DNA of 64,000 nt from VXRJ01 sp965246995 (GCA_965246995.1 OZ252008.1:806001-870000); one strand, 5' to 3'; shown: positions 45,093 to 53,054, numbered from the stretch's first letter. Numbers and translations: made by a program. Notes: generated from the letters alone by a model not told the origin.

Positions 45093-45189
45093 TGGCGGAA
45101 GCGCCTGGGAGTCGAACCCAGCCCCCCCGCGCTAGCGGGGAGCGACCGATTTTGAAGACCGGGAGGGCCACCGGGCCCCGTTCGCTTCC
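45093..45189 (-). tRNA. selC: tRNA-Sec (anticodon UCA)
   Basis: Selenocysteine tRNA, 97 nt with an encoded CCA. It begins GGAAGCGAACGGGG and ends CGCTTCCGCCA. The anticodon stem CCGGT/ATCGG encloses the loop CTTCAAA, so the anticodon is TCA, which reads UGA. The extra arm is long (CCCCGC/GCGGGG), the T arm CTGGG-TTCGACT-CCCAG is standard, and the acceptor stem is long (8 positions, the eighth an A-G mismatch). These are bacterial SelC features. It implies UGA recoding in this organism. It lies downstream of the cold-shock gene on the same strand, with palindromic copy B beyond its 3' end. Confidence 0.93.
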
Positions 45190-45263
45190 TGGAACGGCGG
45201 CCGAACACAATTCGATCCCAATGGGAACCGGGGACTGGGACGGCGAGGAGTATCGCCGCTGGA

Positions 45264-45470
45264 TTACGCGTCGATGAGCCGGACTTCGCCCGCGCGCGGG
45301 CCCTTGTCCGAATGCTCGGGCGTGAACTCGACGCGCTGGCCTTCGCGTAGCAACTCGAACACTGCGCTGCGCACGGAACTCCGATGGAAGAAGTGCTCGA
45401 TACCTCCTTCATCGCGAATGAACCCGAAGCCCTTGTCAATCAACAGACGTGCAATAGTACCGGTCGGCAT
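45264..45470 (-). CDS. Cold-shock domain protein
   Basis: A 68-residue single-strand nucleic-acid-binding protein with both RNA-binding motifs: KGFGFIRDEG (RNP1) and EHFFHRSSV (RNP2). Compared with classical CspA it has MPTGTIARLLIDKGFGF, with Leu-Ile-Asp in place of the usual Trp-Phe-Asn before KGFGFI, a variant seen in CspA-like proteins. It may be a general RNA chaperone. tRNA-Sec follows 74 bp downstream on the same strand. Confidence 0.92.
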   Translation of the reverse strand: MPTGTIARLLIDKGFGFIRDEGGIEHFFHRSSVRSAVFELLREGQRVEFTPEHSDKGPRAGEVRLIDA

Positions 45471-45594
45471 ACCGTCCCTCCGAGGGGACCGTACCGGGCA
45501 GATGCACCACCGCCGACCCCCAAAGGCGGCAGTCTAGGGAACCACTGGGGTGATGTCAACCACGTATCTGTCGAAGGCGGGGTGACAAGCCCCG

Positions 45595-45801
45595 TCACGG
45601 GCTCTTGGGCGGCACCGCGGGCTTGGGAGGGGCCGGTGGCTTCGGTGCCGGATAGGTAGTCCAGAAATTCCGACCACACTGCCCGCACTTCCAGAACTGC
45701 TGGGCGGGCCACACGTGACCGAACTGCCAGTCGACCGGCTCGGTCAGCGTCATCTGGGTCCCACACTGCTGGCAGCGGATCTGGACGTCGAAGTCGCTCA
45801 T
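45595..45801 (-). CDS. Small zinc-ribbon protein
   Basis: A 68-residue protein. IRCQQCGTQM and WKCGQCGRNF form a four-Cys zinc ribbon, followed by a Pro/Lys-rich tail (KPPAPPKPAVPPKSP). Function unknown; it is not a recognised ribosomal protein. The tail may mediate protein contacts. No Shine-Dalgarno stands out, but coding seems likely from the Cys pattern. It sits alone between the cold-shock gene and an esterase. Confidence 0.65.
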   Translation of the reverse strand: MSDFDVQIRCQQCGTQMTLTEPVDWQFGHVWPAQQFWKCGQCGRNFWTTYPAPKPPAPPKPAVPPKSP

Positions 45802-45863
45802 GGCCGGAATTCTAGTGCCGCCTCGGTGGCGTTTTCAAATCAAGCGAACAAGAAGGTCCTGCG

Positions 45864-47189
45864 TCACTCGAGCGCCTCGTAGACCAGCGTCTGGAACTCG
45901 CGCTCGAGGTCGTAGGCCGCGAACGGATTGAGTTGGGTCCAGACCAGCCCGATCAGTTCTGCTGCCGGGTCGATCCAGAAAAAGGTATTTGCGGCGCCGG
46001 CCCAGCGGAACACCCCGTCGTTGTCGGGCTCCGGCGAGGCCCCTGCATCGACGACCACCGCGAAGCCCAGCCCGAAACCGTACGCCGGGCTCAGATAAGT
46101 GCCGAGCTGGATCGGTACCAGCGCTTCCGGCAGCCGGTTCTTGCGCATCGTCCCGACCGTTTCGGGAGCCAGAATCCGTACGCCGTCGATCTGGCCGTCC
46201 TGCAGCAGCATCTGCGCGAAACGGACGTAGTCGGACGCGGTCGACGTGAGCCCGCCGCCGCCGGAGAGCCACGCGGGCTGATGCGTGTACTGACCGTCTA
46301 CCGGCGAATCGATCATCAGCAGGGAGCCGTCCGGGCGCGCGTAGTGGGCGGTGAAGCGGTCCCGCTTCTCTGCCGGAACCACGAAGGCGGTATCGTCCAT
46401 CCCGAGCGGATCCAGGATCCGTGCCTTCACGAAGACATCGAAGGGCTGCCCGGAGACGACTTCGATCACGCGGCCGAGGATGTCCGTCGACACGCTGTAG
46501 TTCCACCGGTCACTCGGACTGGCCAGCAGCGGAAGCGCGGTTACCCGCTGGGCGAAGTCGTCGAGACCCTGCGCGCTCCCGAAGAAGCCCGACTCATTGT
46601 AGAGCCGGTCTACCGGCGAGTCGCCGAAGAACCCGTAGGTGAGTCCCGACGTGTGGGTCAGGAGGTGCTCGATGGTGATCGGACCGTCCGGCGCCACCTT
46701 CTCGCCGCTGTCTGCCAGCACGGCCACGTCGGCGAACTGCGGGATGAAGTCGGAGACCGGGTCGCCGAGCGCGAGCGCGCCTTCCTCGACAAGGATCATC
46801 GTGGCGACGCTGGTGATCGGTTTCGTCATCGAGTAGATGCGAAAGATGTCGTCCGGTTCCAGGGGATCGCCGGCACCGATGTCGCGGTGGCCGACGGCCT
46901 CCCAGTGCACGACCTGCCCGCGGCGGGCGACCATCGTCATGATGCCGGCGACGCGGCCGTCGTCGATGTAGGCCTGCATGGCGGGGCCGATGCGGGCGAG
47001 CCCGTCGGCCGACATCCCGGCGCTCTCAGGATCCGCGGTAGGGAGCCCGGCGGCCTCCGCGGCCGGCCTCGCTGCGTCCGGAGGGGCGGACGGTGGCGTC
47101 GTGTCGTCCGAGATGGCATCCGGACCGCACGCCGCAGCGGCGAAGAGCAACGCGGACAGAACGGCAATTCGTAGGGGTGTGCCGGACAT
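45864..47189 (-). CDS. Beta-lactamase-fold serine hydrolase lipoprotein (EstB-like)
   Basis: A 441-residue lipoprotein with lipobox AAAAC (Cys21) after a short signal, then a Ser/Pro/Ala linker. The class C beta-lactamase fold is shown by SMTK (Ser120, Lys123; IYSMTKPITSVATMILVEEG) and a Tyr motif NYSVSTDILGRVIE. YSV in place of YxN favours esterase or peptidase activity over beta-lactamase. I use the ATG at 47189, preceded by GAGGAGG. Likely an envelope-anchored esterase. Divergent from the PQQ dehydrogenase with a 162 bp gap. Confidence 0.88.
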   Translation of the reverse strand: MSGTPLRIAVLSALLFAAAACGPDAISDDTTPPSAPPDAARPAAEAAGLPTADPESAGMSADGLARIGPAMQAYIDDGRVAGIMTMVARRGQVVHWEAVGHRDIGAGDPLEPDDIFRIYSMTKPITSVATMILVEEGALALGDPVSDFIPQFADVAVLADSGEKVAPDGPITIEHLLTHTSGLTYGFFGDSPVDRLYNESGFFGSAQGLDDFAQRVTALPLLASPSDRWNYSVSTDILGRVIEVVSGQPFDVFVKARILDPLGMDDTAFVVPAEKRDRFTAHYARPDGSLLMIDSPVDGQYTHQPAWLSGGGGLTSTASDYVRFAQMLLQDGQIDGVRILAPETVGTMRKNRLPEALVPIQLGTYLSPAYGFGLGFAVVVDAGASPEPDNDGVFRWAGAANTFFWIDPAAELIGLVWTQLNPFAAYDLEREFQTLVYEALE

Positions 47190-47351
47190 GCGTGAATCCT
47201 CCTCATTGTGCCGTCCGGTACGGTACGGACGGTCCCAGCGCATCGCCGGATCGTAACCGACTGGTGCGTGTGCCGACATCTCGTGGCAGATCAGCACGGA
47301 GAGCACCGGTTCATGGCACGATGTGCAGTGCGCGAGGGAGGCACGAAGAAA

Positions 47352-49094
47352 ATGAGGACATGGCGGTTCGGACTGATTCTTACGACGGCGTCGGTCGGCG
47401 CCCTGGTGGCGATGGTGGCGTGCCCGACGGTTCCGGCCCAGGAATCGGAGGGGACCTATACACCAGTCACGGACGAGCGGTTGCGCTCACCCGATCCCGG
47501 CGACTGGCTGATGTACCGCCGCACCTACGATAGCTGGGGCTACAGTCCGCTCGACCAGATCACGACAGCAAACGTTGCTGACCTCGTGCCGGTCTGGTCG
47601 ATGTCCACCGGTGTGGTGTCTGGCCATGAGTCGCCGCCCATCGTCAATGACGGCGTGATGTTCGTGACGACGCCGGAAGATCGGGTCATCGCTATCGACG
47701 CGCGGACCGGCGAGCAGAACTGGCTGTACGCCCGGCAATTTCCGGAGGATATGGCGCACCCTCACCGGACCAACCGCGGCGTCGGCCTCTACGGCGACAA
47801 GGTCTTCTACACGACGCACGATGCGTTCGTGGTCGCGCTTGACGCGCAGTCGGGGGAGGTCGTCTGGGAGACGGCGGTGGCCGACTACCGTTCCGGGTAC
47901 TACATGACGATGGCGCCGCTCGTGGCCAGGGGCAAGGTGCTGGTCGGCGCATCGGGCGGCGAGCGAGGCATCCGGGGCTTCGTGGCGGCGCTCGATCCGG
48001 AGACGGGCGAGGAAGTGTGGCGCTCGCACACCATCCCGGGGCCAGGCGAGCCGGGCAACGAGACGTGGCCGGGTGATACGTGGCGCACGGGCGGCGCCTC
48101 CATCTGGATCACCGGGTCGTACGACCCCGAGCTCAACCTGACCTACTGGGGAACCGGCAACCCCGGGCCCTGGATCGGAGATCAGCGTCCGGGCGACAAC
48201 CTCTACACAAACTCCGTCGTCGCCTTCGATGCCGATACTGGCGAGCTCAAGGGCTACCACCAGTACCACCACAACGGGTCCTGGGACTGGGACGAGGTTT
48301 CGGCGCCGATCCTGATCGATGTGCCGCGAGACGGCCGCACCCTCAAGACACTGGTCCACCCGGCGCGCAACGGGTATCTGTGGATGCTCGAACGTACGGC
48401 TGACGCCATCAACTTCGTCGAGGCGCAGCCGTACGTCTATCAGAACGTGTTCACGGAAATCGATCCGGTGACCGGCCGCCCGGAGTACGACCAGGAGCGG
48501 AAACCGGGCACGAACAAACCAGCCACCTTCTGTCCCTCGCTCTGGGGCGGCAAGGACTGGCCTCCGGCCGCGTACAGTCCCCAGACCGGGTACCTCTACA
48601 TTCCGGCCAACGAGAATCTCTGCTCGAACATGGTCGGGATCGAAGTGGACTACGTTCCCGGCCGCGGCTACACCGGCGCGTCATCGGAGGTGTTCGTCGT
48701 GGACTCGGCGGAGCATATCGGGGAAATCCAGGCGTGGAATGTCGCGACGGGCGAAGAGGTGTGGACGCACCAGTTTGCCGCCTCCCAGAACTGGGGGCCG
48801 ATCCTCGCCACCGGCGGCGGCCTGGTCTTCGCGGGCGGGACCAACGATCGGTACTTCCGCGCGTTCGATGCGGAGACCGGTGAAGTGCTCTGGGAGCAGC
48901 GGACCAGCTCCGGGGTCATCGGCGTCCCGTCGTCCTACGCGATAGACGGCGTGCAGTACATCGCGGTGCAGTCCGGGTGGGGGGTCGACGCCCAAGGCAT
49001 GCAGCGGGCCGTCAACACGCACTTCGACGCCGAGAAGCTGGTGCCCCAGGGGGGCGTCATCTGGGTCTTTGCGCTGCCGCCGGATCCGCGGTGA
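47352..49094 (+). CDS. PQQ-dependent alcohol dehydrogenase family protein
   Basis: Periplasmic eight-bladed quinoprotein, 580 residues. A signal peptide (LILTTASVGALVAMVAC, then VPAQ) precedes PGDWLMYRRTYDSWGYSPL and repeated Trp-docking motifs (VIAIDARTGEQNW, VVALDAQSGEVVW, VFAGGTNDRYFRAFDAETGE). The blade with GSYDPELNLTYWGTGNPGPW and SWDWDE holds the catalytic Asp (about residue 311) with a second Asp two positions on, the arrangement linked to lanthanide use in XoxF-type enzymes. The vicinal disulfide of methanol dehydrogenase is absent. I use the ATG at 47352; an earlier GTG is in frame but adds non-signal sequence. The substrate is unknown. Confidence 0.9.
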   Translation: MRTWRFGLILTTASVGALVAMVACPTVPAQESEGTYTPVTDERLRSPDPGDWLMYRRTYDSWGYSPLDQITTANVADLVPVWSMSTGVVSGHESPPIVNDGVMFVTTPEDRVIAIDARTGEQNWLYARQFPEDMAHPHRTNRGVGLYGDKVFYTTHDAFVVALDAQSGEVVWETAVADYRSGYYMTMAPLVARGKVLVGASGGERGIRGFVAALDPETGEEVWRSHTIPGPGEPGNETWPGDTWRTGGASIWITGSYDPELNLTYWGTGNPGPWIGDQRPGDNLYTNSVVAFDADTGELKGYHQYHHNGSWDWDEVSAPILIDVPRDGRTLKTLVHPARNGYLWMLERTADAINFVEAQPYVYQNVFTEIDPVTGRPEYDQERKPGTNKPATFCPSLWGGKDWPPAAYSPQTGYLYIPANENLCSNMVGIEVDYVPGRGYTGASSEVFVVDSAEHIGEIQAWNVATGEEVWTHQFAASQNWGPILATGGGLVFAGGTNDRYFRAFDAETGEVLWEQRTSSGVIGVPSSYAIDGVQYIAVQSGWGVDAQGMQRAVNTHFDAEKLVPQGGVIWVFALPPDPR

Positions 49095-49148
49095 ATGAAC
49101 GGTTGCAGATCCGACCGGCGGCGCGGTACATCGCCGAAGCGAAGGGGA

Positions 49149-49224
49149 TGGTGGACCAGACGGGGATCGAACCCGTGACCTCGTGAATGCCATTCACGCG
49201 CGCTCCCAGCTGCGCCACTGGCCC
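49149..49224 (-). tRNA. tRNA-Ala (anticodon GGC)
   Basis: A 76 nt tRNA with encoded CCA. Acceptor GGGCCAG pairs with CTGGTCC, the anticodon stem CGTGA/TCACG encloses ATGGCAT (anticodon GGC), and the T arm is ACGGG-TTCGATC-CCCGT. It lies 54 bp past the PQQ dehydrogenase stop, on the opposite strand. Confidence 0.96.
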
Positions 49225-49253
49225 ACGGCTCGGTGCCTGCGCGCCGAGACTGA

Positions 49254-49937
49254 TCATTCTAATACGGAACCGAAGGTGCTTTCGTACGCCTCGGGGGTGT
49301 CGATATCGATGAACGGGGCGTTGTCCGTGACCGGAACCGTGACCGCACGGTCCGCGTAGGCGCGAATCACCGGTTTGGCTCCCTGCGCAGGGTCGGCGGC
49401 GCGGAGCGGGTCGAAGAGGGCGCGGTCGAGGATGACCGGATGGCCGTGCGTCCGAGAGGTCTGGACGGTAGACGGCTCGGCGCGGATGGGGCGGACAACC
49501 GGGGCGCGGGTACGGGCGTAAGTGTCAAGGAGGGCGCGCACCGTCTCGGGATCTACCAGCGGGATATCGACCAGCGTGAGCATCATCGCGGAAACGTCAG
49601 GCCGGTCGATGGCTTCGAGGCCGCAGAGCAGGGAGGAGAGCTGGCCGCGGGAAGCGTCGGGATTGAGGATGAGTCTTGCCGTCGGCGCGGCATGGGACAC
49701 GGCCGCAGCGCCCGGGCCCTCCGCCGCCTGCCGGCATGCCAGGGCCAGTGCCGAACGGATCTCGGGCAACGGTCCGTTGGTGGCGGCGACGACGACGACG
49801 TCCACTACACCGGCCCTGTGCAGGGTCCGTACGATGCGCGAGAGGAACGTCTCGTCTCCGCCCGCCGGCAGCAAGGCCTTGGGTCGCCCCATGCGCGACG
49901 ATTGCCCGGCCGAGAGCACGACTCCGGGAACGATCAT
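49254..49937 (-). CDS. MobA/MocA-like nucleotidyltransferase
   Basis: A 227-residue NTP transferase. The N-terminal motif VLSAGQSSRMGRPKALLP is the nucleotide-binding loop, followed by VVVVAATNG, LILNPDASRGQLSSLLCGL, and VDIPLVDPETVRALL with the metal-binding Asp. GHPVILDRALF is typical of molybdenum-cofactor cytidylyl- or guanylyltransferases of the MocA/MobA group. It may attach CMP or GMP to molybdopterin, consistent with moaD/moaE and fdhE nearby. The start lies just after a remnant of the palindromic element. Confidence 0.85.
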   Translation of the reverse strand: MIVPGVVLSAGQSSRMGRPKALLPAGGDETFLSRIVRTLHRAGVVDVVVVAATNGPLPEIRSALALACRQAAEGPGAAAVSHAAPTARLILNPDASRGQLSSLLCGLEAIDRPDVSAMMLTLVDIPLVDPETVRALLDTYARTRAPVVRPIRAEPSTVQTSRTHGHPVILDRALFDPLRAADPAQGAKPVIRAYADRAVTVPVTDNAPFIDIDTPEAYESTFGSVLE

Positions 49938-49945
49938 CGGGTCGA

Positions 49946-49976
49946 TGCTACGCGGGGTTTTACCACGGGCTCCTAG
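49946..49976. repeat. Remnant (copy C) of the palindromic element
   Basis: About 31 bp matching one end of copies A, B and D (TGCTACGCGGGGTTT, ACCACGGGCTCCTAG). The rest of the element is missing. It fills the gap between the asparaginase stop and the MobA-like start. Its CTAG (49973-49976) contributes the asparaginase TAG stop. Confidence 0.8.
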
Positions 49977-51079
49977 TAGATCCGGAACATGCGCTGTACT
50001 TCGTTGCCGTCATCGGTGACGGCCAGCGCAAGCATCAGCAGGATCCGCGACTTCACCGGGGTCAGATCCTCGGCCGATACGCGGTTGGGGTTGCGCCGCC
50101 AGTCGGTGTCGCCATTGCCATCCTCGGGCGGCTCGACCGGCCACCGCCGCGCCGGAACCCGCCCGCCGCCCGTCCGAGTGGCAAGCACTACTACCGTTCC
50201 CGACTCGACCAACTCGCGCGCCGCCGCATCCTGATCGGGCGTCGTCGATCCGGCGCCGCCCGCCGCTATCACGAGGCCATCGGCGCCCCGCTCCTGTGCA
50301 GAGACCAGCAGGTCTCCCGGCGCCCCCAGGTAGGTCATGACGATATCCACGCGCGGCAGCCGGTCGATCGCGGCGACATCGAACTCGCTCCGACGCGTGT
50401 GGCGCCGTCCCGGCCGGCGGTAGTAGACAATCCGGTCGTCATCCACGACGCCGAGCAGGCCGTACGATCCCGAATCGAACGTATCGAGCCGCTGCGCATG
50501 CGTTTTGCGCACTTCCCGCGCGGCGTGGATCTCACCGTTCAGGACGACGACGACGCCTCGCCCCCGGGACACCGGTGCGGCCGCCACCCGGACCGCGTGC
50601 AGCAGATTGGCGGTGCCGTCGTATCCGGCATCGTCCGGCGTCCGCATCGCGCCGACCATCACCACCGGGCGGTCGCTTCGGACAGTCAAATTGAGAAAGT
50701 ACGCCGTTTCCTCCAGCGTGTCGGTGCCACTACTGACGACGATGCCGTCGAGGTTGGATCGCTCGCCAAACAGGTTGTTGATCCGCCGCGAGAGCACCAG
50801 CCACTGATCGATAGTGAGCGAACTGCTCGGCAGGTTGGCGAACTGCTCGGTCTCGACGGTTGCATGGCGCTGCAGGTCCGGGGCGAGCGCAACCAGTTCG
50901 TCGACCGTGAGACGGCCGTCCGGGTGATTGGCGATGGTTCCACCGGTCGCGATCAGCCGGACCGTTGGCTTTTCTTGCGCCGGGAGGCGCGCATCGCGTT
51001 GCGTGCCGGCGGCTGGCGCTGCGGCCAACCAGAGACACGCTGAGGTGACGAGTGCTCGCCAGAGTGGCCTGGATCGCAT
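49973..51079 (-). CDS. Type II (secreted) L-asparaginase
   Basis: A 368-residue periplasmic amidohydrolase with a signal peptide (LVTSACLWLAAAPAAG). Both threonine motifs are intact: RLIATGGTIANHPDG and VVSSGTDTLEETAYFL. Other conserved blocks are VMVGAMRTPDDAGYDG and VLNGEIHAAREVRK. Hydrolyses asparagine, possibly glutamine. I use the ATG at 51079. The frame opens further upstream into palindromic copy D, which would add residues (MHRRSNVAGVSPR) encoded by the element. The TAG stop is the CTAG of remnant C. Confidence 0.92.
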   Translation of the reverse strand: MRSRPLWRALVTSACLWLAAAPAAGTQRDARLPAQEKPTVRLIATGGTIANHPDGRLTVDELVALAPDLQRHATVETEQFANLPSSSLTIDQWLVLSRRINNLFGERSNLDGIVVSSGTDTLEETAYFLNLTVRSDRPVVMVGAMRTPDDAGYDGTANLLHAVRVAAAPVSRGRGVVVVLNGEIHAAREVRKTHAQRLDTFDSGSYGLLGVVDDDRIVYYRRPGRRHTRRSEFDVAAIDRLPRVDIVMTYLGAPGDLLVSAQERGADGLVIAAGGAGSTTPDQDAAARELVESGTVVVLATRTGGGRVPARRWPVEPPEDGNGDTDWRRNPNRVSAEDLTPVKSRILLMLALAVTDDGNEVQRMFRIY

Positions 51080-51138
51080 CCCACTCGCACTATACCGCCA
51101 GTCTGGTGGTATCCGCGTGGCCGGCCCCGTCTGGGGCG

Positions 51139-51324
51139 TGCTAGGAGCCCGTGGTGAAACCCCCGCTACATTCGAGCGGCGATGCATCCCGCCTGAACGG
51201 CGTTGCTCCGCGGACTGCGTCAGTCCGCGGTCGGGATATGGCCAATATCCTCCCTCGTCGCGCCTTGTCAGGCGAGCGCCTCGCCGCTCTCGGTGCTACG
51301 CGGGGTTTCACCACGGACTCCTAG
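51139..51324. repeat. CTAG-bounded palindromic MITE-like element, copy D
   Basis: A 186 bp copy, same orientation as copy A but without its internal duplication. It begins CTAGGAGCCCGTGGTGAAAC and ends GTTTCACCACGGACTCCTAG. Its right CTAG is shared with the left end of the adjacent IS630 element. It contains no gene and lies 59 bp upstream of the asparaginase start, so it may affect that gene's transcription. Confidence 0.9.
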
Positions 51325-51386
51325 TGCTGTGCCATCAATAAACATTAGGACTATTGGGGAGCTCGTCTCGAACCGAGAGAGTTTCC

Positions 51387-51833
51387 ATGCCGCAAAAGAG
51401 GTACATCGTTCGACTCACAGCCCAGGAACGCGAGGTCTGTCAACAGACGGTCCGCAAGCTCAACGGGAGCAGCGAGAAAGTGCGCCGCGCGCAGATTCTC
51501 TTGAAGGCCGATGCGGACGGGCCGGCGTGGACCGACCAGCGGGTCGCCGAGGCCTTTTCGTGCCGCACCAAGACGGTCGAGAACATTCGCCAACGGTGCG
51601 TGCTGAAAGGCTTCGAACAGGCGCTGGAGCGAAAACGACGCGAATCACCCCCGGTCGAGAAGCTGCTCGACGGCGAACAGGAGTCCCAGGTCATCGCCCT
51701 GCGTCTGGGGCCGCCCCCGAAGGGCTACGCGAACTGGTCGTTGCGCCTGTTGGCGCGCCGGGTCGTCGAGTTGGGGGTCGTCGAGTCGATCAGCCACGAA
51801 ACCATCCGGCGGACGCTGAAAAAAACGGCATGA
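51387..51833 (+). CDS. IS630 transposase, first frame (DNA-binding part)
   Basis: A 148-residue N-terminal part with helix-turn-helix segments (RRAQILLKADADG, WTDQRVAEAFSCRTKTVENI) and a second domain ending SHETIRRTLKKTA. The frame ends TGA at 51831-51833. Just upstream, CTG AAA AAA ACG holds seven A residues (51819-51825), a slippery site. A -1 slip would fuse this frame to the next one, giving about 379 residues, the normal IS630 strategy. Confidence 0.88.
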   Translation: MPQKRYIVRLTAQEREVCQQTVRKLNGSSEKVRRAQILLKADADGPAWTDQRVAEAFSCRTKTVENIRQRCVLKGFEQALERKRRESPPVEKLLDGEQESQVIALRLGPPPKGYANWSLRLLARRVVELGVVESISHETIRRTLKKTA

Positions 51834-52525
51834 CGCAGCGGAAAATCGAGTACTGGGTGATCCCGCCGCAGGCCGATGCCGAGTTCGTGGCGAACATGGA
51901 ACAGGTCTTGGATCTGTATCAGAAACCCTACGATCCGGATTGTCCCGTCGTGTGCATGGACGAGCAGCCGGTGCAGTTGGTCAAGGAAACCCGCCCGCCG
52001 ATGGCGGCCACGAAGAAGCGTCCCCGGCGTGTCGACTACGAGTACGAACGGGCCGGCACGGCCTCGGTCTTCCTGTTCAGCGAACCGCTGGCGGGTTGGC
52101 GGCAGGCGACGGCCCGGGCCCGGCGCACGAAGGTGGACTGGGCGCTGGAGGTCGCCGGCCTGCTGGAAGGACGCTACGCCGAATGCGAGAAGATCACCTT
52201 GGTGAGCGACAACCTCAACACGCACACGAAGGGCGCCTTCTACGAAGTGTTCGAGCCGACCCGGGCACGGCAACTGGTTCGTCGCATCGAGTTCTGCCAC
52301 ACGCCGAAACACGGGAGTTGGCTGAACATCGCGGAGAACGAACTGAGCTCGATGACGCGCCAATGCCTTCGCCGGCGTCGCATCGGCGAACTCAAGACGC
52401 TCCACGACGAAGTGTCGGCGTGGTCCACCGACGTCAATGGCAGGCAACGCGGCGTGGACTGGCAGATGAAGGTCGACGATGCGCGCTGTAAACTCAAGTC
52501 CGTATATCCGAAGATTATGACGTGA
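51830..52525 (+). CDS. IS630 transposase, second frame (catalytic part)
   Basis: A 231-residue catalytic part in the -1 frame. DDE motifs: VCMDEQPVQLV, LVSDNLNTHTKGAFYEVF and TPKHGSWLNIAENELSSM. Its ATG overlaps the TGA of the first frame (ATGA), so re-initiation is possible too. The full-length product would come from slippage on the A7 run. No disabling mutation is seen. Confidence 0.9.
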   Translation: MTQRKIEYWVIPPQADAEFVANMEQVLDLYQKPYDPDCPVVCMDEQPVQLVKETRPPMAATKKRPRRVDYEYERAGTASVFLFSEPLAGWRQATARARRTKVDWALEVAGLLEGRYAECEKITLVSDNLNTHTKGAFYEVFEPTRARQLVRRIEFCHTPKHGSWLNIAENELSSMTRQCLRRRRIGELKTLHDEVSAWSTDVNGRQRGVDWQMKVDDARCKLKSVYPKIMT

Positions 52526-52532
52526 CGGACCA

Positions 52533-52763
52533 CTAGGCCGGCTTCCTGGCTGGTGCCGGGGCGGCGACCTGGTAGGCGGCGGCGAGCCAGCCCGTGAGGC
52601 GGTCGCGTGCTTCGCCCGGCGTAGCGCCATAAAAGGGCATCAGCGCGGTCGGCATCCCCGCGCTCCGCCGCAGCGACGCACGCCATTTCCCGCCAACCGC
52701 CGGACTCACCTCGATGGCGTACTCTCGTCCGCCGATCATCTTGTGAAAGCGCTGAATCGCCAA
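52533..52763 (-). CDS. Small conserved-looking protein of unknown function
   Basis: A 76-residue protein: a predicted beta region (REYAIEVSPAVGGKWRASLR), then GATPGEARDRLTGWLAAAY as a helix, and an Ala/Pro-rich tail. The layout resembles small HicB-like folds but without toxin or HTH parts. It resembles the 76-residue protein at 58630-58860, and the two flank the addB/addA pair. The TAG stop is the CTAG at the right end of the IS630 element, so the insertion kept the frame intact. Confidence 0.6.
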   Translation of the reverse strand: MAIQRFHKMIGGREYAIEVSPAVGGKWRASLRRSAGMPTALMPFYGATPGEARDRLTGWLAAAYQVAAPAPARKPA

Positions 52764-52827
52764 GTTCGGTGTGCCTAATGCCGTGCCCTGAACGTTGTTC
52801 GCTTACCCGCGTGTAACGTTGAGCATT

Positions 52828-52844
52828 CTAGTGGCCTGTCGGAC
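52828..52844 (+). repeat. Solo end resembling the IS1182 terminus
   Basis: CTAGTGGCCTGTCGGAC matches the IS1182-like end (CTAGCAGCCTGTCGGAC) at 15 of 17 positions. No second end or transposase sequence was found nearby, so it may be a relic or an ancestral target. Confidence 0.5.
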
Positions 52845-53054
52845 ACGATCAAGCGAAGAGCAATGCGAAAGTGGTGTCCACAGGGCGCAACACCGCAATG
52901 CTGTGAGGTGAGATTCCAAGAAAAATTTTTATCAACACGGAATGCACCTTGCATTCACTGATCTTCCACCGATGATTCACAATCCCGATGTCATGCGCGG
53001 CGGCGGGCGTGGACGCCACCGCGCCGGGAGGGTGAGAATGCAGGCAAAACCAAC
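52845..53054. other. Non-coding gap with a palindrome upstream of the addB-like gene
   Basis: No gene was recognised here. A perfect 7 bp inverted repeat, GAATGCA-CCT-TGCATTC (52940-52956), lies about 100 bp before the addB-like start and could be an operator. An AT-rich stretch (AAAAATTTTTATC) precedes it and could hold a promoter, but no clear hexamer pair is visible. Confidence 0.4.

Larger units (their letters stand above)
51321..52536 (+). mobile_element. IS630-family insertion sequence
   Basis: An element of about 1.2 kb between CTAG at 51321-51324 and 52533-52536. IS630 elements duplicate TA, which here is the centre of CTAG. Imperfect inverted ends start TAGTG on both sides. Two overlapping transposase frames are joined by an A7 run. 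The left CTAG belongs to palindromic copy D; the right CTAG gives the stop of the next gene. Confidence 0.87.

Noticed and set aside
51139..51187. Asparaginase start at 51187 inside palindromic copy D
   Set aside because: It would add element-encoded residues before a good signal peptide; the same residues appear in frames within other copies.
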